A DNA stretch of 17,467 nt. Source: Synergistaceae bacterium (GTDB lineage: Bacteria > Synergistota > Synergistia > Synergistales > Aminobacteriaceae). Shown here one piece after another: positions 13,493 through 17,467 of this stretch. The position numbers were made by a program, and so were the translations under genes. The notes under the pieces are model-generated. The model made no database searches. It was not told the origin of the DNA and was given only the letters and a program-made list of their open reading frames with translations. Within the stretch, counting starts at the first letter, position 1; every line of letters starts with the position of its first letter. The stretch spans positions 1 to 17,467 of the forward strand of contig JAFSNU010000149.1 in NCBI GenBank assembly GCA_017447325.1, read 5' to 3'.

Positions 13493-14190
13493 AGCGTCAA
13501 ACGCCCCTCGGCAATAATAGCATAATCATTAAGGATTTGAATTTTGCTCTCCGTGTCCTTATCATCAACATTTGCGTTATTTTCTTTAATGAGCTTTTTC
13601 ATCTCATCTCTATGCTTATTATCAAAGCTATGCAGTCCCCACGGAATATTCTCATTAAAGCCGTCTAAATGAGCTTTTTTATACTTGGCCGCGCCCTCCT
13701 TACCACTCCTATCGCGCGCAACGTAATAAGCCACGTAAGTGTTTTTAAAATACGGAATTATCAGCCTGTCCTCTTGCGCGTCGTAGCCTAATTTAAGGCG
13801 TTTGATTGTATCGTTATTTATTCTGCGTCTATTTAGATATTTTATATCGCTGTCTCGCAAGGCGTTATGACATGCCTGTATCTTACCGTTTAAGACTTTA
13901 GTATAATGCAGCCATTCTTTACTGTTCAAGTCTCCGCTCAGCTCAAAGATAGCTTTACCCTTATCGCCTCCGTACTTGGCCTCAGCGTATAAATCGATAA
14001 CATCGCCCCCGCAGCCTTGTTTGAAGTCGTACCAGAAATCATCATAAACTATCATTGCTGTAGGATTATGCGAATTAGGAGCAAACGACACGCACCTGTC
14101 GCCGCTTTTTCTAATTGGCAAGCCTAATATCTGCGCCATTTCAACGCAAGTATATTTTTCTTTTATATATTTAATTCTGTCCACTGCCAT
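13489..14190 (-). CDS. DnaG-like primase N-terminal part, frame ends within TOPRIM
   Basis: This 233-residue frame starts with a CHC2-like primase zinc-finger region whose shape is kept (DFWYDFKQGCGGDVIDLY, about 50-67), but the usual C-x2-H and C-x2-C ligands are mostly lost. A primase core N-terminal part follows, with RLIIPYFKN near residue 142. It ends DYAIIAEG then RLTL-stop: AIIAEG is the first TOPRIM strand with its catalytic glutamate. In the -1 frame the next residues are AFDAMSFE, which restores the expected EGxFDA motif. The two frames together would give about 800 residues, the normal plan of a phage primase-helicase. The start overlaps the RecU-like gene by 28 bases. It is either a true split, a frameshifted gene or a sequence error. 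Confidence 0.85.
   Translation of the reverse strand: MAVDRIKYIKEKYTCVEMAQILGLPIRKSGDRCVSFAPNSHNPTAMIVYDDFWYDFKQGCGGDVIDLYAEAKYGGDKGKAIFELSGDLNSKEWLHYTKVLNGKIQACHNALRDSDIKYLNRRRINNDTIKRLKLGYDAQEDRLIIPYFKNTYVAYYVARDRSGKEGAAKYKKAHLDGFNENIPWGLHSFDNKHRDEMKKLIKENNANVDDKDTESKIQILNDYAIIAEGRLTL
13504..13507 (-). other. Candidate -1 frameshift point (G4 run) in the primase TOPRIM motif
   Basis: The minus strand reads GCC GAG GGG CGT in the first frame. A glycine tRNA on GGG can move back one base and still pair with GGG, after which reading continues GCG TTT GAC GCT ATG. That joins AIIAEG to AFDAMSFE, completing the TOPRIM motif. One missing G in the run would look the same. No clear downstream pseudoknot was found by eye. 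Confidence 0.6.
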
Positions 14191-14573
14191 GATATTCCTT
14201 CCTCCGGCGTTAAGCTTTTTTTACCGTCAATTAAGGCTTGTTTTACAAGCTCCGCGTCGTATTTAATGATTTTATTTAATTTCTTGAACCAGACTAAAAA
14301 ATAAGCCTCTGCGCCGTTGTTTTTGCAAACAAGCAGGTTGTTGAGCTGATTTAATTTAGCGTTTTTCAAGTTCCAACGCCCAGCAGAGCATTCTTTAGCG
14401 TCGAAACAATATAATTTACCCTTTAAAAGGATTTCATAGTCAAATGGCTCGCCCTCGAGCCAAGTTCCGGCCTCTGTCCTATTAGCGTGATTTTTGTGCA
14501 TAAATCCACCCCGCGAGTTGATGAACTGCGCGAGGCGGTTAAGCTCAATCTCAAATTGATAGCCGCGCCGCAT
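14163..14573 (-). CDS. RecU-like Holliday junction resolvase
   Basis: This 136-residue protein looks like a short RecU-type nuclease. It has the PD-(D/E)xK pattern EPFDYEILLKG followed by YCFDAKEC, with D45, D58 and K60 as likely metal and catalytic residues, and an N-terminal GYQFEIELNRL helix typical of RecU. A KLNQLNNLLVCKNNGAEAYFLVWF stretch matches the family's C-terminal core. RecU resolves Holliday junctions in recombination; phages use such enzymes to process branched DNA before packaging. It starts at the stop of the helicase gene (one-base overlap) and its end overlaps the primase gene by 28 bases. A related PD-(D/E)xK nuclease with another substrate is the alternative. Confidence 0.82.
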   Translation of the reverse strand: MRRGYQFEIELNRLAQFINSRGGFMHKNHANRTEAGTWLEGEPFDYEILLKGKLYCFDAKECSAGRWNLKNAKLNQLNNLLVCKNNGAEAYFLVWFKKLNKIIKYDAELVKQALIDGKKSLTPEEGISWQWTELNI

Positions 14574-16171
14574 TATGATTTTATCTCCGCAATCATCTTA
14601 CTTGCTTCACGTTTAGTTAAATTAGCGGTATCGAAGCCGTGCATACGCAAGAAATATTTCTGTTTTTGAGTTGCGGGCTCTTGTATGCTGCATTTACGCG
14701 CTAAAATCTGACTTGCCTCAAATTTAGTCAATGTTTCAACGTTAAGCGCGGGAATTAAGCTTTTCACATAATCTTTTTGCTTATCGCTGGCCGGAGCATC
14801 TCCCCAGCGTTTAACTAAATCCAAGTCCCATAGGGCTTTTTTGTCGTCATATTCATCGCGCAATTTTTGATAGACTAAATCAAAGACAGTCTGAGATGAT
14901 AACAACGTGCCGTTATATTCAATGCGTCCTAAGCTATCTTCCGGCGGAAGTTGTATATCTAAAACAGTCATAGTCCCGTCGGGGTGTTTAAACCAGTTTA
15001 CGCCGTGCATATTATAATTATTATTTCGCGCCCATAAATCGATATATTCAACGTTTTTAATCCAAGCCTCTGGACAGTCTGATACTTTTGCGACAATATC
15101 AGGCAAATCGAATAAATCGCCCTGTAACTCGTTTAAAGCCCTCGGCGGTACTTCACTTATATCGAGGCCTATTAAAGACGGAGCTGTGCATAAATCTGTT
15201 TTTTTGCTAATACCGACGCAATCAATGATAGTTGCGTATTCTTTATCAGGATATAAGCGCGTTGCGCGTCCTACGCACTGAGTATATAGGCTTATATTTT
15301 TAGTCGGCCTTGCCATGATTATAGTATTGATATTAGGTATATCCGTCCCCTCTGTAAACACCATACAATTAGTTAAGCAAGGAATTTTACCGTTTTTAAA
15401 GTCTTGTACAGTCTGTTCGCGGTCTTCTCCGCCCCGCACAGCGACTGCGCCAGGTATTAGAGAAGCTAAATTTTCAGCGTGGCTAACAGACGCGCAGAAT
15501 ATTAAGCACGGAGGTTTAGCGTAACGTTTGTAAGCCTCAGCGACGGCTTTATTAGCTTTTTCGATATTTACAGCCTCGTCTAACTCGTTAGCTGCAAAAT
15601 CGCCGAGACGTAAAGCGACGCGTGATAAATCATAACCTATATCAACACGCAAGCAGTGAATATTGCTTAAATAGCCGTTTTTTATGCCCCATTTTAAGTC
15701 GCGCTGAAAGATTATATCCTGATAAATATCCTGCAAGCCTACGCCGTCATTTCTATTAGGAGTTGCGGTAAAGCCGAGATGCAAACGAGGCTTGAAGTAG
15801 TCATATATTTTGCGATAGGACGGGGCTGCGGCGTGATGTGCTTCGTCAGTAATTATCACATCAAAATCATCAGGCTTGAATTTATCTAACCGCCTAACTA
15901 AAGACTGAACGGATGCGGACACTACTTCTTCATCATGGCTTGTTTCTTTTGCCTGTTCAACGCCGAAAGAACAGTCAAAATACTTTTGGGGCTGATGAAC
16001 TAACTCATCGCGGTGTGAGAGTATGAGCATACGTCCTCTGCGGGGTATTTGGGAGAAAGTTACAGTTTTACCCAGCCCCACGGCCATTTGTATTAAAAAA
16101 GCCCCTGCCTCCGGAATGGAGGCAAGCGCGTCTTTTTGATACGGCCTTAATTCAAGTTTAGAACGGGACAT
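14573..16171 (-). CDS. Superfamily II DEAH-box helicase (phage recombination/replication type)
   Basis: This 532-residue protein has all main SF2 motifs: VGLGKT at 31-36 (motif I), DEAH at 109-112 (II), TATP at 135-138 (III), VFTEGTDIPN near 271-280 (V) and QCVGRATR at 298-305 (VI). It is close in plan to phage UvsW/RadD-like helicases that remodel branched DNA. The last about 75 residues hold two related units, each with a KQKxY segment followed by LTKxEAS (about 462-493 and 500-530), likely a small accessory binding module. The gene overlaps the SSB-like gene by 14 bases and abuts the RecU-like resolvase. Their co-location suggests joint work on recombination intermediates. Confidence 0.93.
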   Translation of the reverse strand: MSRSKLELRPYQKDALASIPEAGAFLIQMAVGLGKTVTFSQIPRRGRMLILSHRDELVHQPQKYFDCSFGVEQAKETSHDEEVVSASVQSLVRRLDKFKPDDFDVIITDEAHHAAAPSYRKIYDYFKPRLHLGFTATPNRNDGVGLQDIYQDIIFQRDLKWGIKNGYLSNIHCLRVDIGYDLSRVALRLGDFAANELDEAVNIEKANKAVAEAYKRYAKPPCLIFCASVSHAENLASLIPGAVAVRGGEDREQTVQDFKNGKIPCLTNCMVFTEGTDIPNINTIIMARPTKNISLYTQCVGRATRLYPDKEYATIIDCVGISKKTDLCTAPSLIGLDISEVPPRALNELQGDLFDLPDIVAKVSDCPEAWIKNVEYIDLWARNNNYNMHGVNWFKHPDGTMTVLDIQLPPEDSLGRIEYNGTLLSSQTVFDLVYQKLRDEYDDKKALWDLDLVKRWGDAPASDKQKDYVKSLIPALNVETLTKFEASQILARKCSIQEPATQKQKYFLRMHGFDTANLTKREASKMIAEIKS

Positions 16172-16640
16172 CGTCTAAGCTTGCACCAAAGTTATCTGAG
16201 TTCGGCGTTGAGATTGACGTTGTCGGGCTGCTTAAGTTTGCATTTTCCTGCCATGCGGGAAGCTCGGCCTGTTTATCGCGTTTAATAAAGAAGTTTACGC
16301 GCGTCTGCATTGTATCATTGTATGGCTCTTGTTTGAGGTCTGCGCCTCCGACTTTGCCTTCCCAGTGCTGCAAATTAAAATCGCCTGGGGTAATCGCAAA
16401 ACTGTCGAACACGTCTCCGAGGTTCTTATTTGTGCGCTCTCTATATTCGGGGTCTATAACGATATAATGAAATACGCTGCCGAGCTGTCCGCTGACCCTG
16501 AGCTGTAATTTAATCATTTGCTTGCCGGTCTTAGAAGTCGCTTCTTCCGCCTTTTCGATGCGCACGCGATAACGCCCAGGTGCGATAGGCTTAAACCCGC
16601 CGTTCAAATAATCCTGCTCGTTGTACTCCCAAGTTATCAT
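16158..16640 (-). CDS. SSB-like DUF669 protein with acidic C-terminal tip
   Basis: This 160-residue protein matches the DUF669 phage family: WEYNEQDYLNGGFKPIAPGRYRVRIEKAE at the N-terminus (about 3-31), then KTGKQMIKLQLRVSG and a long central region. These are thought to be phage single-stranded DNA-binding proteins with an OB-like fold. A linker rich in Ser, Thr and Asn precedes the end SLDDVPF, the same acidic, proline-phenylalanine tip that bacterial SSBs use to recruit repair and replication partners. It is encoded immediately upstream of a helicase, a resolvase and primases. A GGAGG ribosome site lies about ten bases before the ATG. Confidence 0.86.
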   Translation of the reverse strand: MITWEYNEQDYLNGGFKPIAPGRYRVRIEKAEEATSKTGKQMIKLQLRVSGQLGSVFHYIVIDPEYRERTNKNLGDVFDSFAITPGDFNLQHWEGKVGGADLKQEPYNDTMQTRVNFFIKRDKQAELPAWQENANLSSPTTSISTPNSDNFGASLDDVPF

Positions 16641-16653
16641 AACAAAAATCCTC

Positions 16654-16821
16654 CTAAAATAAACTAATTTGATTTGTATTTTGTTTAGGCTCTTGTTCGA
16701 ACTTCTTCTGAGCCTCTAATTCGCTTAATTTCTCAAACAGCTCGTGTTCTTCTATGCTGCCTGATTTAGCCCACGCTATACGCCGTCTTATTTCTTTAAT
16801 CTCGTTATCTATACCGAGCAT
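16654..16821 (-). CDS. Small protein ending in a QISLF clamp-binding-like motif
   Basis: This protein is 55 residues from the ATG at 16819-16821, or 63 if an upstream ATG (16845) inside the reductase gene is used. I prefer the shorter start because GGGTGG lies a few bases before it. It is a charged helical peptide (IKEIRRRIAWAKSGSIEEHELFEKLSELEAQKKF) followed by a polar linker and the last five residues QISLF. That matches the Q-x-x-L-F motif by which bacterial polymerases and repair proteins bind the beta sliding clamp. The gene sits between the ribonucleotide reductase and the SSB-like protein. Whether it captures the host clamp is inference. Confidence 0.72.
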   Translation of the reverse strand: MLGIDNEIKEIRRRIAWAKSGSIEEHELFEKLSELEAQKKFEQEPKQNTNQISLF

Positions 16822-17467
16822 GGCGACCACCCGCATTGTGTACATTTTTTACAGCCGCTCTCGTATATCACGGCTTTAGCTCCGCACTCGGGACATTCTT
16901 CGCCTGCGACTAAGACCTGAGTGTCGCGCGAACCGTCTCTATAAACAGTTATACCCTTGCAGCTCTTTATCCAAGCATATAAATACGCGCGTTCAACGTC
17001 CTGTTTAGTCGCCTCGTTAGGCAAATTAATTGTCTTGCTTACAGCTAAGTCAACGTATTTTTGAAACGCCGCCTGCATATCGATATGTTCCAAATAATTT
17101 ATCTCATGAGCTGTAACAAACACGTCGTTATCAAGCCGCTCATCGTGATTAACGCACGCCTCTTCATAGTCCTCATTTACATAATGAAGAATAGTGCGGT
17201 TTTCTTTATCAAACGCAATGCGGTCATACTCTAAAGCAAAATGCGGCTCAACGCCTGAGCTGCATCCGGCTATTAAGCTTATCGTACCAGTCGGAGCAAT
17301 GCAAGTCACGCAAGTGTTGCGCCCTGCTGACTGCTCATATCCGACTTTTTGAATAAAGCTCATGACTTTTTCAGCGAGCTTTAATGACTCCGGACTGCCG
17401 TATTTAATCCCGAGCTTGCAGAGCATGTCAGCCCAGCCCATTACGCCCAGTCCGATTTTGCGCGTCA
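16809..17467 (-). CDS. nrdJ: Class II (B12-dependent) ribonucleotide reductase, C-terminal part
   Basis: The frame is open from the right window edge; the window contains the last about 218 residues. It reads RKIGLGVMGWADML, then APTGTISLIAGCSSGVEP, both conserved parts of the adenosylcobalamin-dependent reductase barrel. The end holds a cysteine-rich tail: CPECG, then CKKCTQCGWSPC, the zinc-ribbon and redox cysteines seen in NrdJ. The enzyme makes deoxyribonucleotides from ribonucleotides with B12 as cofactor, without an oxygen requirement, which suits an anaerobic host. The stop overlaps the start of the small protein downstream. The N-terminal part lies outside the window, so completeness cannot be judged. 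Confidence 0.93.
   Translation of the reverse strand, partial: TRKIGLGVMGWADMLCKLGIKYGSPESLKLAEKVMSFIQKVGYEQSAGRNTCVTCIAPTGTISLIAGCSSGVEPHFALEYDRIAFDKENRTILHYVNEDYEEACVNHDERLDNDVFVTAHEINYLEHIDMQAAFQKYVDLAVSKTINLPNEATKQDVERAYLYAWIKSCKGITVYRDGSRDTQVLVAGEECPECGAKAVIYESGCKKCTQCGWSPCSV

Overview
The window is a contiguous piece of a tailed double-stranded DNA phage or prophage genome (Caudoviricetes, most like siphoviruses of Bacillota and other gut anaerobes). The evidence is a complete packaging and head-entry set (small and large terminase, portal, head-morphogenesis protein), an ArpU/RinA-type late regulator and a phage replication module. All convincing genes lie on the minus strand, so transcription runs from high to low coordinates. 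Genes are tightly packed, with many ATGA-type stop/start overlaps. No integrase, repressor or host gene is visible, so lytic versus temperate lifestyle and host species cannot be decided.

Replication and nucleotide block, 17467 to 11521, in order of transcription: the C-terminal part of a class II (B12-dependent) ribonucleotide reductase; a small protein ending in a sliding-clamp-binding-like QISLF; an SSB-like DUF669 protein with an acidic DDVPF tip; a superfamily II helicase; a RecU-like resolvase; a DnaG-like primase N-terminal part; a TOPRIM plus SF3 helicase protein; and an 89-residue unknown. The two primase genes are separated by what looks like a -1 frame change exactly inside the TOPRIM EGxxDA motif.

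A roughly 550-base gene-free region (10970-11520) follows. It is rich in G-runs, inverted repeats and two related hairpins. Next come the ArpU-like regulator (10969-10517), then a striking array of seven 11-bp phased A/T tracts (10445-10521), an extended -10 promoter and a leader hairpin. I read this as the switch for the late operon.

Cargo block, 10293 to 5844. It carries small proteins with the phage N-terminal motif F-[DN]-[IL]-Q-F-F-G-G, two stand-alone ParB/Srx-domain proteins (one fused to DUF4417), a DpdA-like tRNA-guanine-transglycosylase paralogue and a YhhQ/VUT-type queuosine-precursor transporter. My reading is that the phage imports a 7-deazaguanine precursor with the transporter and inserts it into DNA with DpdA, with no biosynthetic genes in view. 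The transporter stop overlaps the terminase small subunit start, so this cargo is wired into the packaging operon.

Packaging and head block, 5847 to 1: TerS, TerL, a PBSX-like portal, then two DNA methyltransferase-like proteins that share an N-terminal peptide resembling a clamp-binding motif, then a head-morphogenesis protein cut by the left edge. Two methyltransferases plus a base-replacement module suggest layered protection of phage DNA against restriction.
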